A DNA stretch of 39,542 nucleotides from Didymodactylos carnosus (Eukaryota; Rotifera; Eurotatoria; Philodinida; Philodinidae): NCBI GenBank assembly GCA_905250885.1, contig CAJNOQ010000891.1:1-39542 (forward strand), written 5' to 3'. The position numbers were made by a program, and so were the translations under genes. This document shows, one piece after another, positions 10,315 to 20,922 of the stretch (position 1 is the first letter of the stretch; every line of letters starts with the position of its first letter). The notes under the pieces are model-generated. The model was not told where the DNA came from, did not search any database, and worked only from the letters and a program-made list of their open reading frames with translations.

Positions 10315-12066
10315 CTACTTTATTAGTGTTGTTTTATCATTGCTGTTTGCAATATCAGTTTCAATAGAATTTACTGCTGGTATTTTTGGAACAATGATGA
10401 CTTGTGTTTCAATATCGCTTATAGAAATTTTTCGTTTTCTAATAATTTTGTCTTTCTTTGTTAAAATTACATCATCTATTCTCTCTTGCATTCCAATGTC
10501 ATGAGCTTTGGTGAACGCATGTGAAACGATATCATCATCTTCATCTACTGCAGTAGCACTATTCAAAATAGTACGAACTACTTCTTCGATTATTATTTTA
10601 GATGTATCGTCGTCACTAAATCAATGAAACAGAAAGACAACTATTTTTTACAAATTAAATGATAGTTTTTATGTGGCAAACCTGATATTCACTGAACTTG
10701 TTAGTTTAAGAGATTTTACTGGCCTAACAGTTAATGAACTCTCAAGAGAAGATTGAGTAGATGACGTCTCTTGTTCTCGGTATATCACATGGTGAGGACA
10801 ATTAACAATTGTTTCGTCGATTGTTTTTAGTTCTAAGACAGAAACCATAGAATTAGGATTATTGTCTTTTGTATTCGAATTTTTGACATCGCTGAATTCA
10901 CTAAAATACGAAACAATTATCAATCTATCAAAAAATCTAAGATGAAGCAAAACTACATTTTCCTAGAAGTGTAGAAAATTGATCTATTAGAAGAAAAAAA
11001 CCAAATCATGTGGATAATATTGAAGATACTCAGTGTTTAAAATTCTTCAATTTAACTAATTTTTAAAAAGAATTTTATCGTTAATTTAGTAACGACTAAT
11101 AAAAAAAGATTTCTTAATGACAGACACAATTCTATAAAATCCTCTTCTTACATCATTGTTGTTTGTGTTGCTGTTGTCCGAATTGAATATGAATCAAGAA
11201 CATTTGACATTTTTTTAACAGCTGATGAATTGTTTGACTATAAGATAATACATTAGAAAAACATATTTCTTATTTTTCTTATTTTTAATAATTGAAAAGG
11301 TAAATGTTTGTTTAACTATCTCTACATAACAATGATCTGTTTCAGTACTTTGAATTCAGATGACGAATTCTTCATTAATATAAATACCTGTGTAAAGACC
11401 CATTTATCTGCTAAAAATGCCTTTGCTCTCTCTATGATTTGTTCTTTTTTATTTATTAGTTGCTGACGAATTTGTGGATCGTTTGAATCATGTCTAAAAA
11501 TAAACATAGGAGAAATTATTAGAGAAATATTTTTCTATGTCAGGTCAAATACTCAAGATGAAGCTGTTGTGTGAAATGAACAATATCCATTTTAATCAGT
11601 CTTTTATCATAAACATGTCGTAACAGTTCCCAAATTACAAGATAAATTTGATGACGATCGCGTAAAACACGATCGCATAGTTCATTATAATATTTTGCTT
11701 TAACCTTCGAATATAAAAATGAATTGAATGATTCTTGTTTATCTGACTTTTCATCACTTTTTCTCCTTAAAAGAACGTAAATAAAAATTCAACAGACATT
11801 GGATTTTGTCCATGAGTACGATTTCTAACGTACCAGAGGTGTTCATAGGTTTCACATAATTGATCATATTGGGTCTTGAATATCTAAAACAAACAAAAAT
11901 AAATTTTATATTAAACTAATGATGTTGGAAAAGTAAACAGTCTTACGACTGACGGTCCAAGCAAGTAATTATTCATTGCTGCTGCTATTAGTTGCCAATC
12001 ATTTGTATCGTATTGTAAAATGGCTGATAACAAAACAAAATCTTCTTGAGACGTGAATCGAACCAT
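10315..12066 (-). CDS. Seven-exon gene with SANT/BRD8-like N-terminus
   Basis: Exons (minus strand) are 12,066-11,947, 11,883-11,834, 11,765-11,553, 11,493-11,388, 11,237-11,152, 10,900-10,682 and 10,615-10,315. All six introns are GT-AG and 52-251 nt long, and the total of 1,095 nt gives 364 residues in one frame. The N-terminus (FTSQEDFVLLSAIL, then NDWQLIAAAMN and IFKTQYDQLCETY) resembles the SANT-type start of BRD8, a subunit of the NuA4/TIP60 acetyltransferase complex. The fit is from motif memory only. The middle is helical and basic (residues about 57-160). The C-terminal half is acidic and Ser/Thr-rich with a basic patch KIIRKRKIS, typical of a nuclear protein. No bromodomain is present; invertebrate BRD8 forms may lack it. 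Alternatively it is another SANT-like chromatin protein. The gene is on the strand opposite to its neighbours and starts only 31 bp from an inverted repeat. Confidence 0.75.
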
Positions 12067-12096
12067 CTAGAAAAAAGATCGTCTTTTTAGGGGTGG

Positions 12097-13317
12097 AAAA
12101 GAGAAGTAGAAAAAGACTGAATAAGACTATCTTTTAATCGTCGAACTATTATGTGATTCTAGTCAAAACTCACTATTAAGAAACTGAGGAAGAAGTCGTA
12201 GATTTTATCTAACGTTCGCACCGACAATCGATCGATCAGTTAGACAGGAGCCGGCCTTCCTTGAACATTTAGTAAAAATATATCAAGAGCACATTGTTAC
12301 ATTCAACATGAAAAATCAAAAAATTGTGATGATTCTCGAATCTAGCTAATGACGCATTTCTATCCAGGTTTCTTTTTGATTTCCTCTCAAAAAGATTTTT
12401 TCTACGCATTCTTCACAATTCTGAAGAAATAAAAAGAAACAAGACTTCGTCTTGCAGAGAGAGAGAGAGATGATATGGTACGTAGTGTATAAATAATCGA
12501 AGTACTATTGTTAAGCAGCACTTATAACAAATTTTTCATGGCTTTCAAAAATTGAAAGGGCTTTATGTTAGATACTTTATTAAAGGACACTTTTTTAGAT
12601 TATTTTCATTCGAGTGTATGAGTGAATTTCTTAGCCATTGTACCATTTGAGAGAAAAAGGTTATCTAGATCTATCTAAGTCGTCCGTTTCAAAGGCCGTT
12701 GTTGACTGTGTGTGGACCCGTCATCCGCGAATTACAAACAAAGAAAGAGTCTATTCCAGATTATTTCACTGAATTTGGTTCTCCCCCATGCTTTTCATAG
12801 ATACAGGTACATCCCCACCACCGTCTTTTTACACCCTCTTGAAATTCCGGGAAGCCGATGTTTGATCGGAGCGAAAATTATACCAGACATAGAACATCAA
12901 AAATGAAAATCGACATATTTTTGCCCAGAAGTTTTTGACATGTTCTTCTATGGGTTTTCATAAAAACTCTAGTTTTCATTCAGTCACATTACGATCCCCT
13001 GAAAAAATGGTCCGATAGAGCTCAGAATTTTACCACAGATACTTTAGACTCTATCTCAGATTCGAAATTTTCCATTCGAAAAATATGCTTTCCTTCTCGA
13101 GATATCTGAAAAAATACTAAAAATTCTGTATAAAAAGCAGTTTTTTATTTTAAAAACATTCTCACGCCAAAAGTTGAAATTGAAAACGCTTAAAAATAAT
13201 TTAGAACCTGAGATAGGGTCTAAAGTATCTGTGGTAAAAGTTTGAGCTCGATCGGACCACTTTTTCGTGGGATCGTAAAGTGACTGGATTGATTCAGTCT
13301 TTTTCTACTTCTCTTTT
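12097..13317. mobile_element. 1.2-kb segment bounded by perfect 26-bp inverted repeats
   Basis: The 26-nt sequence at 12,097-12,122 (AAAAGAGAAGTAGAAAAAGA, then CTGAAT) is repeated inverted and without mismatch at 13,292-13,317. The interior has no convincing gene. It contains a short GA tract near 12,456 and, at its right end, the hairpin element 12,981-13,286. I see no clear target duplication, so it may be a non-autonomous DNA transposon or an inverted promoter block. It lies between the divergent starts of the SANT-like gene (-) and the serine hydrolase remnant (+). Confidence 0.5.
12981..13286. mobile_element. 306-bp foldback (MITE-like) element
   Basis: The left arm (12,981 to about 13,075) begins CAGTCACATTACGATCCC and the right arm (about 13,192-13,286) ends in the complement of CAGTCACTTTACGATCCC. 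The arms also share the internal stretch TTTTACCACAGATACTTTAG. About 95 bp pair on each side with few mismatches, around a non-coding core. This is the structure expected of a snapback MITE. Confidence 0.7.
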
Positions 13318-13371
13318 TTATTTCGTAATAAATAAGATTTCTTTATTCAATAATAATTTTATATTTTGTAG

Positions 13372-14095
13372 GACAGATATTCGCCTAAGAAAATCTTCAA
13401 CAGAATCCACTAATTCAGAGCCAATAATTTTAAACGAACAGATAATTGATGAATTTATTGAAAAAGAAATTCAGTAAGTTTTCCCGGCGCTGCTCTTATC
13501 ATAATTCACTATGGTAAAATACTAAAACAAAGTGTCTATGGTATAAATTAGAATACATATGTATTACAAGGTGAAGTCCATGATGAAAAGTTGTTTCATT
13601 CAATGAATATCGGGACATGTTGGTTTGTTTTCTAATTTACAAGACATGGTGATTCTCAGTCAAATTATGTTGAATAATGGTCGATATAGAAATATTCCAT
13701 TGTGGAGTAAGAATGTGCAAGATCAATTTCTAATGTCGTATGCACTTGATCCAACATACGGATTAGGATGACGTCAAAATTGGAATAAATCTTTATCGTG
13801 GTTCGGGCTTCATGCATCGGACGCGGCATATGGTCATACTGGATGGACTGGAACATGCTCTGTTATTGATCCGAAGTACTCAGTGGCTATTATTTTATTA
13901 ACGAATAAACGGCATACACCATTTATCAATGGAACACTCGACGGTGAAAATTTTCAGATTGGAAAATATAGCAAAATAATGGCGCTAGTCTATGAATCGA
14001 TGTCATCGCATGAACATTTCCTTATGAATAGGCATGCGCTAATAGCAAAACTCTTAGTTTTGATGGTATTGACATCGATAGAGTACTGGTATTGA
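13372..14095 (+). pseudogene. Serine beta-lactamase-like hydrolase pseudogene
   Basis: Pieces of a class C beta-lactamase/PBP4*-type serine hydrolase appear in order. They are an N-terminal helix (IIDEFIEKEIQ, to 13,471), FPGAALIIIHYGKIL (from about 13,478), GEVHDEKLFHS near 13,573, DMVILSQIMLNNGRY near 13,645, the HTGWTG motif near 13,830 (the family's third active-site box, normally K/HTG) and DPKYSVAIILLTNKRHTP. A one-base frameshift lies near 13,473. The segment that should hold the SxxK nucleophile and the YxN box, between the FPGAA part and GEVHDEK, is deleted. TGA at 13,769-13,771 replaces an expected Trp. The product cannot be catalytic. The first exon begins after a TTTTGTAG acceptor at 13,371, so a 5' exon is missing or displaced. 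The family is mainly bacterial, and horizontal origin is possible. Confidence 0.72.
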
Positions 14096-14632
14096 CAGTT
14101 TACGTCGACTTCGTTCTTTCTTCCTCGCTTCGTTCTCGTTAACCCGAATAAAGAGAAGAGAAAACACAACATCTAAAAAGCCGAATGAGCTTGGTCTCGC
14201 CCGGAAAACAATTCAGCAAGAATTTTAGGCCCGCTCCTCTCGCTTCACATTACTTTTAATACAAAGTTTCCTCTCACGAGGATTTCACATGGGCGGAACC
14301 GCTCGGTCCTTGGTAGTAAACAGCTTGAAAGAAAAGCCGTAGAACTTGATTGTTCGATAGGTCTTGCAGAAAATTGATTGACTTCTTGTCCTTGGGACAA
14401 ACTTTTCAACACTACGAAACTCTTTCCTTTGCACGAAGCACTACCGTTCTAAGTAAGCTGGTGATAACGGCCATTTTGACGAAAAAACTAGTTTACAGTG
14501 AATGTGTCAGTGTATCGTTCTACCCTCCTTTCACCAACACCTGTTAATTTTCCCATCATCGTTTCTCTACTCTAAAAAACAAATCGAACTCTTCATATTT
14601 CAAAAACCCTTACACGCTTCTTCACTATCACC
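14096..14632. other. Upstream region of the phospholipase-like gene
   Basis: No coding exon is recognised. It is less AT-rich than its surroundings, as is the gene that follows, and presumably holds that gene's promoter. No clear TATA box is seen close to the start. Confidence 0.35.
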
Positions 14633-14998
14633 ATGCTCAAACTACTTATCACCAGTGTAGTCTTCTCACTTTTACTCGGCTTAGCTGTCACGTCAACTCT
14701 ATCGTCCGCTGACATCCTACGAGCCGCAGCAGAAGGACAAGGAAACAAGCACGGCTGTGATAAGATCATCGGCTACCAAATCGACCACTGTGGCCCGATT
14801 GGAGCCTGCTGCGATGCTCACGACGACTGTTTCACGCTCCACAAATGCCGTGCGACCAGCTGGATACCGGGTATTGGCAGTAAGGAGTGTAATGGGTGTA
14901 ACGGAGCGATGGCCACGTGCATGAAAGATGGTGGCCCGGGACCAAGTCGATGTTGTGCTAATGGAAACTGTGGTGTGGTAATATCGGCTTTAGGTTAG
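14633..14998 (+). CDS. Secreted phospholipase A2-like protein
   Basis: This is an intact single-exon gene of 121 residues. Residues 1 to about 25 are a signal peptide (MLKLLITSVV and a hydrophobic run). CCDAHDDC at residues 59-66 is the histidine active-site signature of secreted phospholipase A2 (CC-x-x-H-D-x-C), with His63 as the catalytic base and Asp64 as a calcium ligand. Twelve cysteines in the mature part would allow six disulfides. The usual calcium loop (YGCYCGxGG) is not obvious; CGPIGACC lies at that place. The protein is shorter than classic group I/II enzymes, so it may be a compact or divergent family member. Enzymes of this kind cleave the sn-2 ester of phospholipids outside the cell, for digestion, defence or signalling; activity here is untested. 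Codon use is richer in G and C than in the neighbours. An AATAAA lies at 15,027-15,032. Confidence 0.85.
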   Translation: MLKLLITSVVFSLLLGLAVTSTLSSADILRAAAEGQGNKHGCDKIIGYQIDHCGPIGACCDAHDDCFTLHKCRATSWIPGIGSKECNGCNGAMATCMKDGGPGPSRCCANGNCGVVISALG

Positions 14999-15026
14999 AA
15001 AGATGTGTATTGATAAGTTGCTTTGA

Positions 15027-15032
15027 AATAAA
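15027..15032 (+). terminator. Polyadenylation signal AATAAA
   Basis: AATAAA is found 29 bp after the stop of the phospholipase-like gene, a normal position for a poly(A) signal of a short 3' UTR. Confidence 0.6.
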
Positions 15033-16214
15033 AAGTAAGGCTTGTTAGTTTCCATCAAGTGACTTTCCATGTCTTCTCTTAGACTTGAAGATCAACTACT
15101 GCCCATTTAAAAAAAGGAATGGTGATGGCTATTTTTCAAATAACTTGAGAACGCTTGCAGCTATCGAGCTCGGATTTTCGGCATTCAAAAGAGGTTTTCT
15201 TACTTTATCGATCAGTATAAAATTGTTGAGGTTTAGTTTATAAACAAGTACTTATCCATAGTCATCTTCAAAGAGACGACTATAACTCTATGAAGACACA
15301 ACGAGTTTTACATTTTGTAAAGTGGACTAGGATCACAGATTGACGGTCTACAAATCTACGAAAGGTTGAAATTGCTATCGCGATTCGTTCAAAAGTTATT
15401 AACATAATACTGACAACATCTAACAGCGGTTTAGTCATTTTCACCTAACGGAGAACATTTTTCAAGTTACCGTTACCGGTGTTTTCGATCATGGTGAATA
15501 GATTGGCAGTGTTTGCTTTGCTATACAACGAGTTCTTTCGTCCTCTAACATTACTACTAGCAATTGTGCACATACTGATTTCATATCTAATTGAAGTGAA
15601 AAATCTTTTTCTCTTCGTCGTTAGTTCGTTCTGTCCGTTCTATTGTAATCTTGTGGATCGACTGATTGATTGTTTCTTTATTCCAACAAGAGTTTTTTTG
15701 TCTCTTTGCGGCGAGGTTTCATGAGGAGAAGATTTAGATCGATCCGCGATTGTCTCCGGGTATTCCTTCCTTAGATTCTCTATGCATCGATCTTCTGTTT
15801 TCTGTCGGATTGTTTCTTTTCGCTGGTCATGCGCATTGTCTGGAACAGTGCTTGACAAGTTGTTTCTTTCCTCTTGTCATAGCCAATCTCTTTTCGGAAA
15901 CATTTCCATAAGACGATGGGACCTTGTCTGAGCAAAAGAAAGTTTCTGTCTAGTTGGGAGGAAGGGGACGGTGGGAATATGAGAGTAAGTAGGGATACCT
16001 TCAATTCTGGATATTCGACGGAATAGTGGAACGTTGCACCACTGACATTCAACTAAACGCTATCCGTTCTTGACAAATTAAAGTACATGTTATTTGGCTT
16101 TAAAGAAACGATACTTGTAAGCATGTCGCATTTTATGCTCGTGAAAATTATAACACCACTTCAAGATATTGTCAAATGTCAATCTCGTGAAGTTCTAAAC
16201 TCTAACATAATATG
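15033..16214. other. Intergenic, nothing recognised
   Basis: Open frames near 15,479-16,052 exist on both strands but overlap each other and lack motifs or splice support. I see no gene here. Confidence 0.4.
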
Positions 16215-16350
16215 CTAATATCTCATGTATTCATTAAAATCTCACCTTTTCGTACTAATATCTCGTTAATTTCACTAATGTTTCATGTATTTTACAGATT
16301 TCTCGGCTGTTTCGCTAAAATCTCGTGTATTTTGGTGATATCTATTTTCC
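16215..16350. repeat. Degenerate 20-bp minisatellite, about 6.5 units
   Basis: Units follow the pattern CTAATATCTCGTGTATTTCA with period 19-21 bp. Examples start at 16,215, 16,236, 16,255, 16,275, 16,295 and 16,315. The core TCTCxTxTATTT is the best conserved part. Confidence 0.7.
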
Positions 16351-16980
16351 TGAGATGTCAGGGATCCCTCAAAATGTCGATTCAGAACAGCACCGTATGT
16401 AGCTCTGTGGTAAAGCCCATGAGCTTTAAACTTGATGTTTCTAAAATTTGGTTTAGAAATTAGTATGTTAAAAATTCAAACCTTTTAACTAAGAAGAAGT
16501 GGATGACGTAAGAACAGTCCGTTACAAGAGATTTTCAAAGATGATTTATTGTGGGAAAACAGAATTTTTTTATACTCAGTATAGCTACAAAACTATTGTT
16601 GTTGTGTTTCCTGTACCATATTATGATTGCTACACACTCTCTCGAAATGTGTTACTGTGTGTAACCACATAAAACAGATTCAACTGGAATGGGTCAACAT
16701 ATTTAACATGGCTATTTGTTTTGAAACAGAAAACAAATATTTTTCTGTTCGGCGTATGTCATATTTGCACTGTGTGGTCTAATGCACATTTTCAAAACGA
16801 CTATATTATTCTGAAGGGAAGAAATTTTTTCAAAATCTTATCAGCATGATAAAGATTAAGCTTATGATGATTTAGTTTTTTTTCGATATTGACTTAGGAG
16901 ACGCTGTCAAAATTCGCATCAGTGAATTTATTCACTGGACTGGAAGAAAATCTGAAGTATTATTCATTTTTTTGTAGCAC
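16351..16980. other. Intergenic with a weak tRNA-like stretch
   Basis: TAGCTCTGTGGTAAAGC near 16,399 resembles a tRNA D-arm/A box, but the acceptor stem and T-arm do not fold. Nothing else is recognised. Confidence 0.3.
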
Positions 16981-16982
16981 AA

Positions 16983-17110
16983 CCACTATTACAAGCAGAA
17001 GCTTCTGCAACTGGATTAATACCAGTACTAACGTAATCTTTACAAGGTTGAATAAATGTTTGTGTTAGTAGTGTTTGAGAATCAATAGCTTGTACATATC
17101 ATCATCCGTC
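16983..17110 (-). pseudogene. Short decayed coding fragment
   Basis: On the minus strand a frame ends at 16,983 or nearby with YVQAIDSQTLLTQTFIQP, then CKDYVSTGINPVAEASAC and a stop. Two adjacent stops precede it. It looks like the C-terminus of a protein, but I do not recognise it. Confidence 0.3.
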
Positions 17111-17116
17111 TAAATG

Positions 17117-17154
17117 AGTATTTTAATTTCTACTACAGTAGAAATTAAAATACT
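17117..17154. repeat. Perfect 17-bp stem palindrome
   Basis: AGTATTTTAATTTCTAC and its exact complement are separated by TACA. A second weaker palindrome, TAGAATTTAAAATTCT, follows about 25 bp later. It may be the remains of a small snapback element. Confidence 0.75.
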
Positions 17155-17539
17155 TCCGTTATATAAACTTTCTGGTAGAATTTAAAATTCTCCTATAGTA
17201 AAGATTAAAATTTCAATTCCTACTACTCAAAAGTAAAAAGGAATGCAGTTTCTTCTTTGAAAATGCAACATCAGCTTCTAAGATTTTTTAACATGCAAAA
17301 TTAGGCTTTTTTCATAACACAGCAGCAGTTGCAGGTTGCAATTTCCTAAAAGGAAAATGCCAGAAGTGCATCTTAATCATTATACGCTCTACGCAGTCTC
17401 ACGACCCACTATATGACTTACCTTTACATCAGGTTCAATGATTGTGCTCTTCGCTCATATATGCTACTACACTCTGTATTAACTATCTAGATGATACTTT
17501 TTTGTTTAGCAAAGCATAGCCACGTCAGCCGTCGCTAAT

Positions 17540-17970
17540 CGGACAGATAGTGAATGACGTAATATTAATGCACAGTGTACGCAACAAATACGAAACCGAT
17601 GTAAAAAAAAGCGATTTTCAACCGGAGATGAAGACCCAAATTTAAATACTATTGAGCGGTTAGGTATTTAATGATGTGGCTATTGTGCTAGCCGTATGCG
17701 TATGCTTTTAGAACAAGACGCCAACAAGAAAATGCAATAAATCCATGCAGTTTATCATAGGAGCCGACACTCTGGCCATCCATTATATCTTTAGAAACAA
17801 AATTAAATTGTATGAATAAGTTTATGATACAATGTCAATGTCGTCAGTTCGTCAAGTTGTCTGTGCAACATGTAGTGCTCTCCAATACAATAACAGTGCC
17901 CATGCTTTGACTATATCGAATATTCCAAACAGACATCTCTTTAAACGAGCTCAGAATACCAGAAAGTAGA
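17540..17970 (+). pseudogene. Decayed coding fragments with paired cysteines
   Basis: Two protein-like stretches are visible: CTQQIRNRCKKKRFSTG and following residues (about 17,568-17,670, ended by stops, then CGYCASRMRMLLEQDANKK), and VRQVVCATCSALQYNNS, then AHALTISNIPNRHLFKRA (about 17,840-17,970). Cys-x-x-Cys pairs suggest a zinc-binding protein, possibly the N-terminal part of a transposon protein such as a Helitron. This is speculation from pattern only. Confidence 0.3.
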
Positions 17971-18256
17971 GTATTTAAACTATTTTATTTTGTCCTATTT
18001 CTGTGAGGTCTCAAAAGAAATTTTGCAAAACCCTAAAATTTTCCAAAAGGATTTCTGGAAAACTTATAAATAAAAATATGCTTTTTCGATTTGTTCTGTC
18101 TTATAATTTTATTTAGCGGACTAAACTACCTATATCCTGGAGTTTTTTGAGCTTGTTCTGGTGTTTATTGAGTGAACAGTGAAGATGTCCGAAAAAAGTT
18201 GTTTCAAACACTTTCGGAAAAGTTTATGCTTATGAAAACATGTCCTCACGTCTTCT

Positions 18257-19010
18257 CTTTCTTATGGCGACGTTGTTTATTCCGGCTTGCATTTTGTTCT
18301 GCTTTGTGTGATTTGACTTCAGCTGTGGCATGATCGTTTCTTACGTTATCAATTAATTTTTGTGCTTCACTCATGTAATTTTCATACAGTTTGATCTTTG
18401 ATTAAGCTTTTCCCGTTCGATTTTGAATGATTTCAAGTTCAAATCATAGTTTACGATTTTGTAGCTTAGTGGACGTGAGATTTGAAGAAAATGCCCTGAT
18501 CTTAGCTAGGAGTGTACAAAGATACGATATTCATATCTTGTTGACATTCACCCAGATCACAGTCAAAATTTATTATAACTCATATTTCCCGAAAACTACC
18601 TCAGTATCAGACGTAAATACATTGAAAATATTTCTATACATTGCGCCATTTTGTAGTCATTGTTTTTTCAAACTTCGATTGAATATTTGACAGCTGTTAA
18701 TTACACATTTTTGTTGTATCATTACTCTGTTATGTGTTAATAGAAATTATCTGGTTCTCTAAACAACACATAAATTATCATTGTCTTACATTTTTGTAGT
18801 CTATGGTACCATCATTAATTTGTTTAATCATTCTGTTTGAAATTTGTAACATTCTAAGATGGTTCAATGTGAATACACGCTAAAAATTTCTTTCAACTTT
18901 GATTTAGGAGTTCAGACCAAATTCCCGTTGTGTACGAACAGTATCAGCTATCTTTTGAGTATCTTTAAAGGATCAACAGACCATATTGTTTTGGATTCAC
19001 ATTTTACAGA
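18257..19010 (-). pseudogene. Decayed coiled-coil protein fragments
   Basis: Minus-strand peptides KDTQKIADTVRTQREFGLNS (near 18,970-18,910) and SKIKLYENYMSEAQKLIDNV, then RNDHATAEVKSHKAEQ and a basic tail (about 18,405-18,257), read in the same direction. They are rich in Lys, Glu and Gln, as in a coiled coil. A stop and frame change precede the second piece. The family is unknown. Confidence 0.3.
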
Positions 19011-20519
19011 AAAGGTAGAGCTATATGATTAATGGTTTAAAATAACCATTATGTAAATAAGCTTATTCTATTCATAGGATAAGAATTAAGGAGACAATAA
19101 AATATTCAAATGCAGATCGAGAAAAGAAACTGTTTTATATTGTTTACTTCGTCATTTGAATCTCAAACTCTGTTATTTTTTCTACCGAAAAATGTCATTT
19201 GTATAATATTAAATTAGTGACTCAATACAACTGCAAAACCTAAAATTGACACTTTTACCAGATCTGAAAATATTTGAAGCAAACTCTTTAAATAGTGGGA
19301 TATTGTATTATTTTCTCCTATGGTGTTAAAAGTAATGGTAATCGTTACAGAATAAATTCAAATAAATATTAATGTTATAATATTCGAATGGTCTCAGTTC
19401 TTGAACGCTGTACATTTGTTACTCATAATGCTATTTTTGATACATATTAATTGATATTGTAGATTGATGCGTCTTGATAATCATCTTTAGCTATTTTCTC
19501 TAGTGATACGTGATCGCGAAGGTAGTTTGTACTAAAATATTAAAAATATATCTAATTCAAAAAATATATTAAATTCTTTATTGTACATAGTCACTAAGCG
19601 AGCGCAGATCGATTATTTCACTTTATCATATAATCTGTTTTATAAACATAATAATGAACGAGAGAGAAGAAAAAAATATATACGAAACTGTAAGCAATAA
19701 AACTTGTTCTAAAATAAAAGAGAACAAAAAGTTTATCTTGACATTAGTGATTAATGTAAAATTTATACCAATTTATACCAATACCAGATATCTCCTCATC
19801 AGGGAAAAAAGAAGAGAACAAAGACGAGAAATATGATAAAAAAGCATAAGATTAACATTAGAGTACTCGTAGAATAATAAAAGAAAAATCCAGGTACTAG
19901 ATGATGTTACTTGTCACACCATTAGAGACAATGTATTTTACTGAATTTTCAAAAAAAATCTGATACAATGGTATAATGAATTTATTAATACAAAACTATT
20001 CATGAGTTTGATGCAACCTTGAACTAGATGATTCCAGGATTGACTTTTTTTGTTCTCGATCCCACCTTTATTTTTGTATTCTAACGACAACTGTCGTTTA
20101 ATGCTGCTCACGTCCAGTTAGATGGCGATTCACAAAAAAAGAAAGACTACAAGTAAAGATGAACAGTCGATATCAATAAGAAAGAAACTGAAAATCTATG
20201 ATAAAGACAACAGTTCTGGTGTTAGTGATATTTAGTATCAATTATATTCTGTATTTTTTCTCTGCGCACTGTTGATTAGATCGTTTAAACTTAGAAACAC
20301 GTATTTTTGTTTTTTACTCTGTTTTTCGAATGAATGAAAGTTTGTTTTTAAAATACATGGGGAAAAACCAAACCCGATCGCAGCTTATACAGAAAAAACT
20401 TCTTGAGGATTCCGTAACGTTTGAGCCATTGTCGAATTTGTTTATTAAACCTGAGAACTTTTCTTTGAGAACATGTAATTAAGTTTAGCTTTGTGTCAAT
20501 CCTCACTATATTTTTAGAA
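19011..20519. other. AT-rich intergenic, nothing recognised
   Basis: Only short, low-complexity open frames are found. I see no gene, repeat array or RNA gene. Confidence 0.4.
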
Positions 20520-20922
20520 GTTACAGGATACGGTGTTTTTATTCAAGGGATACTTCAATATCGGATGGACTAAGTTCTCTTCTCCTGTATTTCCCAATTT
20601 TGATTCTACAAGTGATAATCTCAAAAAAAAAACGTGCGAAAGGCTAACATCTTTTTGGTCATCCACTTGTGAATTTTTACCGATTGCTATATGTGAAGAA
20701 AACATTTACGCTTGGACTCTCAGAAAATGTATCCATAATATACTGCCCATTTCAAGCTCCAACGACTAAATCGTGTAGCAAACACTTTTTTGAGAGGTTT
20801 CTATGTTAACAGCAAACAATGTATTTTAGAGGTACAATTACAAGTAACAACCTAACTGAGATTTAATTATAAAACCAGGTACAAAAAAGCTATAACTATA
20901 TACAGACGGTTTAAAATATCAT

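Noticed and set aside
15479-16052. Open frames on both strands between 15.5 and 16.1 kb
   Set aside because: They are mutual shadows with low-complexity composition and no motif.
16392-16466. tRNA-like stretch with TAGCTCTGTGGTAAAGC
   Set aside because: The D-arm-like part is suggestive, but there is no acceptor pairing and the T-arm region (TTGGTTTAGAAATT) deviates too much from GGTTCGAATCC.
20514-20769. Overlapping open frames on both strands
   Set aside because: Each is only about 60-80 codons, they overlap each other, and no motif or clear splice partner supports either.
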